Positions 54,802 to 63,798 of a stretch of DNA of 64,000 nucleotides are shown here, one piece after another (the first letter of the stretch is position 1; the number at the start of each line of letters is the position of its first letter). The DNA comes from Anderseniella sp963787895. Its GTDB lineage: Bacteria > Pseudomonadota > Alphaproteobacteria > Rhizobiales > Aestuariivirgaceae. The stretch covers positions 248,001 through 312,000 of the forward strand of contig CAWBEX010000008.1 in NCBI GenBank assembly GCA_963787895.1. The letters run 5' to 3'. Both the position numbers and the translations under genes were made by a program. Below the pieces are notes generated by a model. That model was not told the DNA's origin, did no database searches, and worked only from the letters and a program-made list of their open reading frames with translations.

Positions 54802-55674
54802 TTGTCTGAATATGATGAGGTGGTTGCCAGTCTCAAGCTTGTCGCACTCGATGACGATTCATTCCTTAGCCGCAGTCCAGATTTTGGCTGGAAGCGCATA
54901 TATGGCGGTTTGTTGCTGTCACATGCGCTTATGGCTGCGCAACTTACAATAGATGACCGTAAACGCCAGATTCATTCGCTACATGGTTACTTCCTGAGGC
55001 CAGGCAACACTTCAGAAGATCTGCGATTGACTGTTGAACGCTTGCTTGATGGCAGAACCTTGAGCCACCGCAGGGTAACCATCACCCAGCGAGACAAGGT
55101 TATGTTTGCAGCTCAGTGTTCCTTCAGAACGAAAGCTGAAGGCCTCGATTATCGGCCCCGTATGCCCGATGTGCCGCTTCCCGAGAGCTTGATCGATGAA
55201 GCTGCAATGACCGACATCTACAAGAAAGAAGCTACACTGGAAACCCTGCGCTACTTTCAAAGGCAAAAGCCCTTTGAACTGCGCCCGGTTGATCACAAGA
55301 GTTTCATGAGACCCAGTGCGAACAACCCCCTTTGTGCGCCTGTCTGGACCCGGCTGAGATGCATGCAAGCACCTGACAGTGATATCGCATTTGCTTTGCT
55401 TGCCTATCTGTCAGACATGACCGTCCTCAATGCGAGCTTATCGCCGCATGGACGAAATTTTTTCGCCCGCGACATTACGATGGCAAGCCTCGATCACGCA
55501 ATCTGGTTTCACCGCATACCTGATTGGAGTGACTGGGTACTTCTGGTGCATCATGCTGCCGGCAACGAAGCAGGAATGGGGTTGGGTGGGTTGAGAATTT
55601 TTAACCGAGATGGCAGCCTTGTTGCATCAATCATGCAGCAGGGTTTCATAAAACCCAAATTGCCTGATTTTTAG
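54802..55674 (+). CDS. tesB: Acyl-CoA thioesterase II
   Basis: 290 residues, two hot-dog folds. FGGQ-like region (WKRIYGGLLLSHALMAA), VHSLHGYFLRPG pattern (QIHSLHGYFLRPG), and the catalytic Asp/Thr/Gln region around LAYLSDMTVLNASL and MASLDHAIWFHR are TesB-type. It hydrolyses medium- and long-chain acyl-CoA. The start is TTG 54802 with GGAGGAA just upstream, only 34 bases from the UbiH-like gene start on the other strand, so a short divergent promoter region is shared. Confidence 0.93.
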   Translation: MSEYDEVVASLKLVALDDDSFLSRSPDFGWKRIYGGLLLSHALMAAQLTIDDRKRQIHSLHGYFLRPGNTSEDLRLTVERLLDGRTLSHRRVTITQRDKVMFAAQCSFRTKAEGLDYRPRMPDVPLPESLIDEAAMTDIYKKEATLETLRYFQRQKPFELRPVDHKSFMRPSANNPLCAPVWTRLRCMQAPDSDIAFALLAYLSDMTVLNASLSPHGRNFFARDITMASLDHAIWFHRIPDWSDWVLLVHHAAGNEAGMGLGGLRIFNRDGSLVASIMQQGFIKPKLPDF

Positions 55675-55702
55675 TCAATAATAACATGTGTGATTAAAAA
55701 TA

Positions 55703-55733
55703 GTGCATAAAATGGTTCCTGCCGATTTTGCAC
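55703..55733. promoter_or_regulatory. Possible NtrC-type inverted repeat upstream of glnK
   Basis: Imperfect inverted repeat GTGC...AAAAT / ATTTT...GCAC about 50 bases upstream of the sigma-54 element. The arms contain GTGC/GCAC as in NtrC boxes but the spacing is not canonical, so this is tentative. Confidence 0.3.
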
Positions 55734-55783
55734 AACCCTGATTATATACGAAAAATCAATAGTTTAGACGAATTCATGCAGTT

Positions 55784-55800
55784 TGGCACGCACCTTGAAA
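55784..55800 (+). promoter_or_regulatory. Sigma-54 promoter of glnK-amtB
   Basis: TGGCACG (55784-55790), four bases, then TTGAAA (55795-55800), matching the -24/-12 consensus TGGCACG-N4-TTGC with one difference. It lies about 60 bases before the glnK start. glnK-amtB under sigma-54/NtrC is the usual arrangement. Confidence 0.85.
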
Positions 55801-55860
55801 TACATTCTTCCGATAGCTGCTAGGCCTAGGCTCACAGCAGCGACAACAAGGGAGATGCAA

Positions 55861-56199
55861 ATGAAATACATCATCTCGATCATCAAGCCTCACCGCCTGG
55901 AGGAAGTGCGAACAGCTCTTGCCTCGATAGGAGTGGAAGGCATGACGGTCTCTGAGGTCAAGGGGCATGGGCGCCAAAAGGGCCATACGGAAATATACCG
56001 GGGCGCAGAGTACGAAGTCGCCTATCTGCCCAAAATCAAGATTGAATTAGCCCTTGGAAACAAGCTTGCGGACAAAGCGGTAGAAGCCATTACCAGTGCT
56101 GGCCGGACAGGACAAATTGGCGACGGGAAGATTTTCGTTCTTGAGCTCGACAACGCTGTGCGCATTCGCACCGGCGAGTCGGGTGACGAAGCATTGTAA
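55861..56199 (+). CDS. glnK: Nitrogen regulatory PII protein GlnK
   Basis: 112 residues with uridylylation tyrosine Y51 in the T-loop (GHTEIYRGAEYEV) and the C-terminal GDGKIFVLELDNAVRIRTGE. PII senses ATP/ADP and 2-oxoglutarate, and gates AmtB and other targets. ATG 55861 follows AGGGAGA; earlier in-frame codons overlap the promoter. It precedes amtB by 11 bases, the classical glnK-amtB operon, so it is called GlnK rather than GlnB. Confidence 0.95.
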   Translation: MKYIISIIKPHRLEEVRTALASIGVEGMTVSEVKGHGRQKGHTEIYRGAEYEVAYLPKIKIELALGNKLADKAVEAITSAGRTGQIGDGKIFVLELDNAVRIRTGESGDEAL

Positions 56200-56210
56200 G
56201 GACCCTGATC

Positions 56211-57539
56211 ATGAATACTTTTCAGAAATTAGCTATTGCCGGTCTGGCCGCTCTTGCGGCTGTCGCAGGCAGCGAAACCGCCATTGCTCAATCTGCAACG
56301 GCCGAAGCAACACAGGACGTAAAATTCATCCTTTCCTCACTGCTGTTCCTGATGGGTGGTTTCCTGGTCATGTTCATGGCAGCTGGTTTTGCCATGCTCG
56401 AAGCCGGGTTGGTCCGTTCAAAAAACGTATCGATGCAGTGCCTAAAAAACATTGCGCTCTACTCGGTAGCCGGCCTCATGTTCTGGGTCATCGGATACAA
56501 TCTGATGTACGAGGGTGTGGCAGCGGGGACCGGTTGGATGGGCACGCCCGGGCCAAAGGTCATACCCGCCATTGACGCAGATACCGGCAACTACGCAGCG
56601 GCATCTGACTGGTTCTTTCAAATGGTATTTTGTGCGGCAACCGCCTCGATCGTTTCAGGCACTATCGCAGAACGCATTAAGTTCTGGCCATTCATGATCT
56701 TCACTGCTGTTTTGACCGGTGTCATCTATCCTATTCAAGGCAGTTGGGAATGGGGAACTGGATGGCTCGATGGACTTGGTTTTTCAGATTTTGCCGGATC
56801 TACACTTGTACATTCAACCGGTGGCTGGGCAGCCTTGACAGGGGCCATCATCCTGGGCGCTCGCGCAGGCAAGTACGGCGCAGACGGTAGAGTCCACCCA
56901 ATGCCAGGCTCCAGCATACCTTTGGCAACATTGGGCACGTTCATTCTTTGGTTTGGGTGGTTTGGCTTTAACGGTGGCTCACAGCTGGCAATGGGCACCA
57001 TCTCAGACGTTTCCGCAGTGTCTCGCATCTTCGTCAACACAAACCTCGCAGCCGCCGCCGGTGTGGTTGTTGTCATAATTCTTACACAGATCCTTTATCG
57101 CAAGATGGATGTGACAATGGCCCTAAACGGCGCTCTGGCAGGACTGGTTGCCATCACCGCAGAACCCCTGGCACCCTCTCCAATTCTGGCCATTCTCATT
57201 GGTTCAATTGGTGGAATAATCGTCGTGGTTTCAGTACCCCTGCTGGACAAGATGAAGATTGACGACGTGGTTGGCGCCATTCCGGTACATCTGTTTGGAG
57301 GCATCTGGGGTACAATGGCCGTACCGCTAAGCAATGGTGATGCCACATTCTACGCTCAGGCCGTGGGTGTATTGGCAGTGGCATTGTTCGTCTCAGCCTG
57401 CAGCGCAACACTGTGGACAGTCCTCAAGATGACCATGGGCATCCGCGTCACTGCTGAAGAAGAGCGGCAAGGGTTGGACATGAGCGAGGTGGGTGTTGAG
57501 GCGTATCCCGAGTTCACCCGCAGCGGTTCAGCAATCTAG
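56211..57539 (+). CDS. amtB: Ammonium transporter AmtB
   Basis: 442 residues: signal-like N-terminal segment (about 1-26) then eleven membrane spans. The twin pore histidines are in STLVHSTGGWAAL and GAIPVHLFGGIWG; LEAGLVRSKNV and FFQMVFCAATASIVSGTIAER (entrance region) are typical. The C-terminal cytosolic tail (GIRVTAEEERQGLDMSEVGVE) is the GlnK-docking tail. It passes ammonium/ammonia into the cell and is shut by GlnK when nitrogen is ample. A strong terminator follows 43 bases after the stop. Confidence 0.97.
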   Translation: MNTFQKLAIAGLAALAAVAGSETAIAQSATAEATQDVKFILSSLLFLMGGFLVMFMAAGFAMLEAGLVRSKNVSMQCLKNIALYSVAGLMFWVIGYNLMYEGVAAGTGWMGTPGPKVIPAIDADTGNYAAASDWFFQMVFCAATASIVSGTIAERIKFWPFMIFTAVLTGVIYPIQGSWEWGTGWLDGLGFSDFAGSTLVHSTGGWAALTGAIILGARAGKYGADGRVHPMPGSSIPLATLGTFILWFGWFGFNGGSQLAMGTISDVSAVSRIFVNTNLAAAAGVVVVIILTQILYRKMDVTMALNGALAGLVAITAEPLAPSPILAILIGSIGGIIVVVSVPLLDKMKIDDVVGAIPVHLFGGIWGTMAVPLSNGDATFYAQAVGVLAVALFVSACSATLWTVLKMTMGIRVTAEEERQGLDMSEVGVEAYPEFTRSGSAI

Positions 57540-57581
57540 CCAGATTTCGCTATCTTGAGTATGCGGTTCACAATGACGAAA

Positions 57582-57619
57582 CCCCGGGGAAGTTTAAGCT
57601 TCTCCGGGGATTTTTGATG
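57582..57619 (+). terminator. Rho-independent terminator after amtB
   Basis: CCCCGGGGAAG pairs with CTTCTCCGGGG around TTTAAG, followed by ATTTTTG. Ends the glnK-amtB transcript. Confidence 0.88.
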
Positions 57620-57748
57620 CTTGCGAAAGCAGCATACTTAACGAGGCCTTAACCATCGTCCGGTCAAACTGGCGGCAATCACAATAAATGGCAGTTTCAG
57701 GTGCCTCCTGAGCTCCCTTTTCTGCATGCATGCCAAACCGGAAATCTC

Positions 57749-58525
57749 ATGTCACGAAGCCGCACCGCCAAGCAAGCCAGACCAGCTATTCCCGATGGAT
57801 TGAAATCATTCGCCCGCCATCGTCTGATGGAAATGCAAGGTATGGTTCTGATTGCCATTTTGGCCGGCCTGACAACTGCCCTTGCAACCTGGTCGGCTAC
57901 CGACCCATCATGGAGCAATGCAGTTGAAACCCCGTCTCAAAATGCCCTTGGCTACCCTGGCGCAGTTGTTGCAGACAAACTGATTAGCTGGTTTGCATTG
58001 GGCAACGGATTGCTGATTGCCATACCTGCATTCTGGGCTGCAGCACTCCTTTCACATCGCAAGCTTGGCAACTGGCAGAAACGGCTGCCTGCTCTGATTG
58101 GCGCAGCACTCATCTTCAGCACGTTCCTTTCCAGCCTTCCGGTGCCACAAGCATGGCCACTAGGCCCAAATCTGGGAGGATCTATCGGTGATGCCGCGAG
58201 CAATGCTTTGCTAGGGTTATTTTCGCTGGGCCTATACGAGTGGATTTCAGCCACCATCGTGATTTGCCTCTCGTTCTTTGCAACCTTCTGGCTTTCGTGT
58301 CTGGCAATGGGTTTTTCTGCCGGCAATGCTCTACGATACGTCGGTAGGTTCAGGCAACCCACTGCAATGCTTGGCAACAAGGCTATCAGCGCTTCCAGCA
58401 AAATCGCTCAGAGCATTGGCAAATTGCGGCAGAAGGAAGAAATCGCGGCAGCGGCGAACTTCAATGGCTCGAGACATGCCTGTAAACGCAGAAGAGCCGC
58501 AAATGCACGGCGCTCAAAAAGGTGA
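57749..58525 (+). CDS. ftsK: DNA translocase FtsK, N-terminal membrane part (split gene)
   Basis: 258 residues from ATG 57749. Four hydrophobic segments (at about 30-55, 90-110, 125-145, 175-210) match the FtsK membrane domain that tethers the motor at the division septum. It ends in a basic stretch (KRRRAANARRSKR) where the linker normally continues to the motor. The motor follows in the -1 frame, starting with GTG at 58522, so the two ORFs overlap by four bases (GTGA). Together they make a near-normal FtsK of about 880 residues. Whether this is a true split, programmed slippage at CAAAAAGG or a base-call error cannot be told here. Confidence 0.85.
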   Translation: MSRSRTAKQARPAIPDGLKSFARHRLMEMQGMVLIAILAGLTTALATWSATDPSWSNAVETPSQNALGYPGAVVADKLISWFALGNGLLIAIPAFWAAALLSHRKLGNWQKRLPALIGAALIFSTFLSSLPVPQAWPLGPNLGGSIGDAASNALLGLFSLGLYEWISATIVICLSFFATFWLSCLAMGFSAGNALRYVGRFRQPTAMLGNKAISASSKIAQSIGKLRQKEEIAAAANFNGSRHACKRRRAANARRSKR

Positions 58526-60396
58526 AAGCCTTCTGGCCAGACTTGAAAGCCCGAAAGTCAGATGGACCCACATATCCAGGAGAAGACTCCATACCCAACT
58601 TCCTGAAGCGGCAGGCACCGTTAAGTGGTGATCGTATTGAACCAAGACTGTCAGCTTCTGAGGCATCCGGCGTGAGAACCCCACGCGACGAGATTGAACC
58701 GGACTACGAACCCGGGCATGAATCAGTCGATCAAGACTCTGCCTACATGCGGTCCGGACAAGAAGCGACAGCTGATGTTGGTAGCGACTCCATCTCGAAT
58801 CGGGTTCAGCCCGCGCCAAGACCTATCAAGAAGGGCAACCGACTTGCGAAGGACATGCAACCTGACATGTTGGCCAGAGGCGGGGCGTATCAATTGCCGC
58901 CTTTGAGCTTGCTCATGGAACCCGGTGATCGCAACAAGTCCAGTCAGCTTTCACCTGACGCGCTGGAGCAAAATGCCCGTATGCTGGAAAGCGTACTGGA
59001 AGATTTCGGTATCCGCGGAGAAATCATTAATGTCCGCCCGGGTCCGGTTGTAACACTCTACGAACTCGAGCCGGCTCCCGGGATCAAGTCATCACGTGTA
59101 ATTGGTCTCGCAGATGATATCGCTCGCTCCATGAGCGCAATATCCGTTCGAGTCGCGGTAGTTCCAGGTCGTAATGTCATTGGCATCGAAATGCCAAATG
59201 CAAATCGGGAAACTGTCTATCTGCGCGAACTCCTTGCTTCCAGGGACTACGAGAAAACCAAGCAGAAACTCTGTATGGCTCTCGGCAAGGATATTGGTGG
59301 GGAACCATCCTTTGCAGATCTGGCACGAATGCCGCATTTGCTGATTGCAGGCACTACAGGATCAGGTAAGTCGGTCGGGATCAACACGATGATCCTGTCG
59401 TTGCTGTTCCGCCTGACACCGGACAAGTGCAAATTGATCATGATCGATCCAAAGATGCTGGAACTGTCAATCTATGAAGGCATACCTCATTTGCTTGCAC
59501 CGGTCGTTACCGACCCTCACAAGGCTGTCGTCTCCTTGAAGTGGGCGGTTCGGGAAATGGAGGATCGCTATCGTAGAATGTCCAAACTGGGCGTGCGCAA
59601 CATAGATGGCTACAACACCAGGGCAGAGCAGGCGCAGAAGAAAGGCGAGATCTTTACCCGGCAGATCCAGACTGGTTTCGACCCTGAAACCGGACAGCCC
59701 ATTTACGAAGAAGAGCAGATGGACCTGTCACCACTGCCATACATCGTTGTCATCATTGACGAGATGGCAGACCTCATGATGGTTGCCGGCAAGGATATCG
59801 AGGGCGCGGTACAGCGCCTGGCCCAGATGGCTCGCGCAGCAGGCATTCATGTGATCATGGCTACGCAGCGCCCATCAGTGGACGTGATAACGGGTACTAT
59901 CAAGGCAAACTTCCCAACCCGGATTTCGTTCCAGGTGACTTCGAAGATTGACAGCCGGACCATCCTTGGTGAACAGGGCGCCGAACAACTGCTAGGCCAA
60001 GGTGACAACTTGTTCATGGCGGGAGGCGGACGGATTTCACGCTTGCACGCACCATTTGTTTCGGATGACGAAGTCGAACAGATTGTCGCCTACCTCAAAA
60101 CGCAAGGCACACCGGACTATGTGGATGCTGTCACCGAAGACAGCAATGACGGCCCTGAAGGAGATGGATTCGGTGGCAGCATTGAAGGCGGCGGCACTGG
60201 TGATGAACAATATGACAAGGCTGTAGCCGTCGTCCTGCGGGATCGCAAGGTTTCAACCAGCTACATCCAACGGCGGCTTTCCATCGGCTACAACAAGGCG
60301 GCAAGCTTAATCGAACGTATGGAAGAAGAAGGACTGATTTCCCCTGCGAATCATGCTGGAAAGCGTGAAATACTGGCTGGCGAGGAAATGAATTAG
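58522..60396 (+). CDS. ftsK: DNA translocase FtsK, motor and gamma part (split gene)
   Basis: 624 residues. An acidic linker (about 1-130) precedes the FtsK alpha/beta motor: Walker A is LIAGTTGSGKSVGINT, Walker B VVIIDEMADLMMV, followed by MATQRPSVDVITGTIKANFP and TRISFQVTSKIDSRTILGEQ. The C-terminal gamma winged helix (VSTSYIQRRLSIGYNKAASL) binds KOPS. It moves DNA and activates XerCD dimer resolution at the septum. GTG 58522 overlaps the stop of the membrane part, allowing translational coupling or a -1 slip. lolA follows after about 90 bases. Confidence 0.92.
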   Translation: MKAFWPDLKARKSDGPTYPGEDSIPNFLKRQAPLSGDRIEPRLSASEASGVRTPRDEIEPDYEPGHESVDQDSAYMRSGQEATADVGSDSISNRVQPAPRPIKKGNRLAKDMQPDMLARGGAYQLPPLSLLMEPGDRNKSSQLSPDALEQNARMLESVLEDFGIRGEIINVRPGPVVTLYELEPAPGIKSSRVIGLADDIARSMSAISVRVAVVPGRNVIGIEMPNANRETVYLRELLASRDYEKTKQKLCMALGKDIGGEPSFADLARMPHLLIAGTTGSGKSVGINTMILSLLFRLTPDKCKLIMIDPKMLELSIYEGIPHLLAPVVTDPHKAVVSLKWAVREMEDRYRRMSKLGVRNIDGYNTRAEQAQKKGEIFTRQIQTGFDPETGQPIYEEEQMDLSPLPYIVVIIDEMADLMMVAGKDIEGAVQRLAQMARAAGIHVIMATQRPSVDVITGTIKANFPTRISFQVTSKIDSRTILGEQGAEQLLGQGDNLFMAGGGRISRLHAPFVSDDEVEQIVAYLKTQGTPDYVDAVTEDSNDGPEGDGFGGSIEGGGTGDEQYDKAVAVVLRDRKVSTSYIQRRLSIGYNKAASLIERMEEEGLISPANHAGKREILAGEEMN

Positions 60397-60486
60397 TTAA
60401 CGCCAAATTCTTGCCGCCTTGAGCGTGGATGAACGCCTGTACGAAAGAGTGCCGGATCCTTGGCACCAACCAGAGGAATATTTCCA

Positions 60487-61155
60487 ATGATTTCCGTTGC
60501 GAGACTCACTGCTACTCAAATGATCAGGGGCGCTGCTTTGATATTGGGCATGCTGAGTGCCCTTGTCGCCGGTATCCAGTCTACATCTGCTGCTGTTCAG
60601 CTTTCAGCGGACGATCAGGCAGCAGTATTGCAACTCAACAACTATCTCAATCAAATCAGGCAGATGAAGGGTGAATTCACTCAGACTAGCCCACGAGGTC
60701 AAGTTGCCAATGGAGTGTTCTACATTTCGAAGCCGGGTAAAATGCGCTTCGAGTATGCTCCACCGAGCCCGCTTCTTGTAGTTTCCGATGGCAGTTGGGT
60801 TACAGTACAGAACACCAAGCGCAAGCGCGATGATCAGTATCCGCTATCCGCAACCCCGCTAAAGCTAGTGCTTTCTGATCAGGTCAATCTGCTCGAGCAG
60901 GCCGTTATCCTGAACATCGAACACAAAGATGATCTGGCTGCAATAACACTTCAGGAAAAGGATCAGCTTGTTGCAGGCCAGTTGACGATGATCTTCAATC
61001 GGACAAGCAACGAACTTGTACAATGGATTATCGTAGACGGAAAAGGGCAACAGACCACTGTTGAGCTGTCCAATGTCGAAAATGGGACCCAAGCAAATCC
61101 AGCCCTGTTTGTTGTCAAGAAGTTTAAAAAGCAAAGAGATCGCGGGAATCGCTGA
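60487..61155 (+). CDS. lolA: Outer-membrane lipoprotein carrier protein LolA
   Basis: 222 residues from ATG 60487, with AGAGGAAT upstream. A signal peptide (about 1-36, ending TSAA) leads the LolA beta fold: FTQTSPRGQVANGVFYISKPGKMRFEYAPPSP, LVVSDGSWVTVQN and FNRTSNELVQWIIVDGKGQ. LolA carries lipoproteins from LolCDE to the outer membrane through the periplasm. It is eight bases before xth, as in many Rhizobiales. Confidence 0.93.
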   Translation: MISVARLTATQMIRGAALILGMLSALVAGIQSTSAAVQLSADDQAAVLQLNNYLNQIRQMKGEFTQTSPRGQVANGVFYISKPGKMRFEYAPPSPLLVVSDGSWVTVQNTKRKRDDQYPLSATPLKLVLSDQVNLLEQAVILNIEHKDDLAAITLQEKDQLVAGQLTMIFNRTSNELVQWIIVDGKGQQTTVELSNVENGTQANPALFVVKKFKKQRDRGNR

Positions 61156-61163
61156 TCTCCAAA

Positions 61164-61958
61164 ATGCGTATTGCTACCTGGAACATAAACTCCGTTCGGC
61201 TAAGAGCTGGTTTGGTAGTGCGCCTGATTGAAGAATTTCAACCAGATGTCATCTGCTTGCAGGAAACCAAATGTCCACCGGGACAATTCCCCACTTCAGC
61301 ATTCTCTTCTGTCGGATTCGATCACATTGCAGACAACGGCTATACTGGGCACCACGGTGTCGCAATAGTGTCGCGACTTCCTCTAACTGCTATCGAGAAA
61401 CATGATTTTTGTGGCCGTCAAGACGGGCGTCATGTCAGCGCCATTGTGGCAAACACCAATACCACGGTTCACAGCATTTATGTTCCCGCTGGCGGTGATG
61501 AACCGTGCCCAAGCAAAAATCCAAAGTTCGCGCACAAGCTCGAGTTTCTCGATGAAATGAAAACGTGGGCCAAGAGTCATCTGCATGACCCCACAGCCAG
61601 TCAAGTCTTTACCGGAGACTTCAATGTTGCGCCGCTCGAGAGCGACGTGTGGTCACACAAACAGCTTCTGAAGGTTGTATCTCACACACCGGAAGAAACC
61701 ACCAGGTTGGGCGCGATCAAGGACAGCTGTGCATTACATGATCCGATTCGAGCACGGTATCCAGAACCTGAAAAGCTTTACACCTGGTGGAGCTACCGTT
61801 CTCAGGATTGGCAAAAATCAAATCGCGGACGCAGGCTCGATCATATTTGGGTTTCGGGCACCCTTGCCTCCAGCTGTAGTAAAGCACGAATTCTAACAAG
61901 CCCGCGAAGCTGGGAGCGCCCTTCGGACCATGCACCGGTCATGGTTGATCTCACTTGA
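61164..61958 (+). CDS. xth: Exodeoxyribonuclease III
   Basis: 264 residues. The EEP nuclease fold shows MRIATWNINSVRLR, the metal Glu in LQETKCPP, catalytic Tyr/Asp region SIYVPAGGDEP, TGDFNVAPLESDVW and SDHAPVMVDL. It excises abasic sites and degrades 3' ends in base excision repair. It converges with the cyclic-nucleotide-binding gene 15 bases apart. Confidence 0.95.
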   Translation: MRIATWNINSVRLRAGLVVRLIEEFQPDVICLQETKCPPGQFPTSAFSSVGFDHIADNGYTGHHGVAIVSRLPLTAIEKHDFCGRQDGRHVSAIVANTNTTVHSIYVPAGGDEPCPSKNPKFAHKLEFLDEMKTWAKSHLHDPTASQVFTGDFNVAPLESDVWSHKQLLKVVSHTPEETTRLGAIKDSCALHDPIRARYPEPEKLYTWWSYRSQDWQKSNRGRRLDHIWVSGTLASSCSKARILTSPRSWERPSDHAPVMVDLT

Positions 61959-61973
61959 TCCTGTTATCCAACC

Positions 61974-62456
61974 CTAGTCATCATCTGCTAGAAGTTCATC
62001 AAGAGATTGTACCGCGAAGTGTTCCTGCACTTCAGCCAATTCTTGTGCATTTGCGCCCAGTTTCCGGTTGAGCACATCTAGTACCTGCATCCCCACTTCG
62101 GGAAATTCAGCACAAAGCCGCATGAAAACCGATTGTTCCAGCACAACGGCGACGATCTCTGTCTTGGCGTTCAATGTCACCTGATACGGCAAGCCGGCGA
62201 TCATTGAATGTTCGCCAAACATTGATCCCGGACCCGCCAGCGCCAGAACTCCACCTGTCTCTGGATTGATCACGACACCGTCACCTTCCTTGATGACGAT
62301 GGCATGGGTCGACTCATCACCTGCTTCAAACACTGTTCTACCAGCCGGCACCACAAGTTCCTCGGATGAAAACAGCAATGTTTGCAGATGCGCCTTGGCA
62401 ACAGATTCAAACAGCGGGAGTTGCTGCAGCAGATCTACGGCAGAACGAACATTCAT
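61974..62456 (-). CDS. Cyclic-nucleotide-binding domain protein
   Basis: 160 residues with one cNMP-binding jelly roll (about 10-130; AGRTVFEAGDESTHAIVIKEG, then MFGEHSMIAGLPYQVT). There is no helix-turn-helix, so it is not a DNA-binding Crp. It follows the response regulator gene by 34 bases on the same strand, so they form an operon. A cyclic nucleotide from the CHASE2 cyclase could be its ligand (inference). Confidence 0.88.
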   Translation of the reverse strand: MNVRSAVDLLQQLPLFESVAKAHLQTLLFSSEELVVPAGRTVFEAGDESTHAIVIKEGDGVVINPETGGVLALAGPGSMFGEHSMIAGLPYQVTLNAKTEIVAVVLEQSVFMRLCAEFPEVGMQVLDVLNRKLGANAQELAEVQEHFAVQSLDELLADDD

Positions 62457-62490
62457 ACTTTAACTCTGTGACATCAAGATTTCCGGCTGT

Positions 62491-63177
62491 TCATGGTACT
62501 AACTTGTAGCCACCAGCTTCGGTAACAAGCAATTGGGCATGCGAAGGATCAACTTCGATTTTCTGACGCAACCTGTAAATATGTGTTTCAAGCGTATGGG
62601 TCGTAACACCTGCATTGTAGCCCCAAACCTCATGCAGCAGAACATCGCGTCCAATAACCTTATCACCCGCACGATAAAGAAACTTGAGAATAGAGGTTTC
62701 CTTCTCGGTCAACCTGATTTTCTTGTCATCATCTGTCAGCAGCAACTTGGCACTCGGCTTGAAGGTGTAGGGTCCGATCTTGAATACCGCGTCTTCGCTT
62801 TGTTCATGCTGCCGGAGCTGGGAGCGAATTCGAGCGAGCAGCACCGCAAACTTGAACGGCTTGGTGACGTAGTCATTTGCACCTGCATCAAGGCCCAGAA
62901 TGGTATCGGCATCCGAGTCTTCTGCTGTGAGCATAATCACAGGGCCACGATACCCGTTCTTTCGCATAATCTTGCAGGCTTCTCTACCATCCAGATCTGG
63001 CATGTTCACATCCAGAATGACCAAGTCTACAAGTTCAGCTTTGAGGTGATTCACCGCTGGCAATCCGCCACTTGCCGTTGCAACCAGGAAGTCATCGTGC
63101 AAGGAGAACTGCTCAGCAATAGTTTCTCGCAAGGCGTCATCATCATCAACAATGAGTATCTTTTTCTTGGTGCTCAT
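62491..63177 (-). CDS. OmpR-family response regulator (CenR-like position)
   Basis: 228 residues from ATG 63177, with AGGG upstream. A receiver domain (1-120) has the phosphorylation Asp D56 (LVILDVNMPD), K of the TKPF switch (NDYVTKPFKFAVLL), and an OmpR-type winged helix (about 130-228; LTEKETSILKFLYR, DVLLHEVWGYN). The context (xth, cNMP protein, L,D-transpeptidase, YggS) is that of the envelope regulator CenR in Rhizobiales, but the sensor kinase is not here, so CenR is inference. It diverges from the transpeptidase gene across 83 bases. Confidence 0.92.
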   Translation of the reverse strand: MSTKKKILIVDDDDALRETIAEQFSLHDDFLVATASGGLPAVNHLKAELVDLVILDVNMPDLDGREACKIMRKNGYRGPVIMLTAEDSDADTILGLDAGANDYVTKPFKFAVLLARIRSQLRQHEQSEDAVFKIGPYTFKPSAKLLLTDDDKKIRLTEKETSILKFLYRAGDKVIGRDVLLHEVWGYNAGVTTHTLETHIYRLRQKIEVDPSHAQLLVTEAGGYKLVP

Positions 63178-63260
63178 ATCTGGCAAACCCTAAAACTGTT
63201 TATGGTTGAGCCCAATGTAGATTGCGCTGACCTGCTTTGCAAAGCCCGCTAGTATCACGT

Positions 63261-63785
63261 ATGACCACTTTCAATCATCATTTTGCGATTAGACACGTTG
63301 CAGCCAATGAGCACATTGGCACACTTTCTCATGCCGGCAGGATGTATCCGTGCAGTTTGGGCAGATCGGGAGTGCTCCGGAACAAGAAAGAAGGCGACGG
63401 CGCAACCCCGTCAGGAGTCTGGCCGCTGCGTCAGGTGTTGTACCGGCCAGACCGGGTGTTCCGGCCAAACACTTCTCTCCCGGTTCTTCCTCTCTCGCCT
63501 TCAATGGGATGGTGTGACGACCCTGAGTCACCCAGTTACAACCAACCGATTGAACTGCCGTTCCAGGCAAGTCACGAGCGGTTGTGGCGTGATGACAGTC
63601 TTTACGATTTGCTGGTAGTGCTCGGCCATAATGACAATCCGCCGGTTCCAGGCCGGGGCAGTGCAATCTTCATGCATTTGAGACGTCCGGATCTGGGCCC
63701 TACCGAGGGCTGCATCGCATTGGACAAGCTGCAATTGCTTCATCTCTTGCGCGCTGCCAGCCGGAAGACACTACTTGTAATCTGA
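63261..63785 (+). CDS. L,D-transpeptidase (YkuD) family protein
   Basis: 174 residues from ATG 63261; the earlier in-frame TTG is not favoured. The YkuD active site is IFMHLRRPDLGPTEGCIALD, with nucleophile C151. YPCSLGRSGVLRNKKEGDGATPSGVWPL is the usual entry region. No clear signal peptide is seen, a feature of the short Rhizobiales group. The family makes 3-3 crosslinks or links proteins to peptidoglycan. It converges with YggS, 13 bases apart. Confidence 0.9.
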   Translation: MTTFNHHFAIRHVAANEHIGTLSHAGRMYPCSLGRSGVLRNKKEGDGATPSGVWPLRQVLYRPDRVFRPNTSLPVLPLSPSMGWCDDPESPSYNQPIELPFQASHERLWRDDSLYDLLVVLGHNDNPPVPGRGSAIFMHLRRPDLGPTEGCIALDKLQLLHLLRAASRKTLLVI

Positions 63786-63798
63786 CTTGCGCTCGAGA

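Noticed and set aside
58278..58631. Third frame of the ftsK linker (MPVNAEEPQMHGAQKG...) as part of FtsK
   Set aside because: Using it would need two frameshifts within 150 bases; a single -1 change explains the two ORFs.
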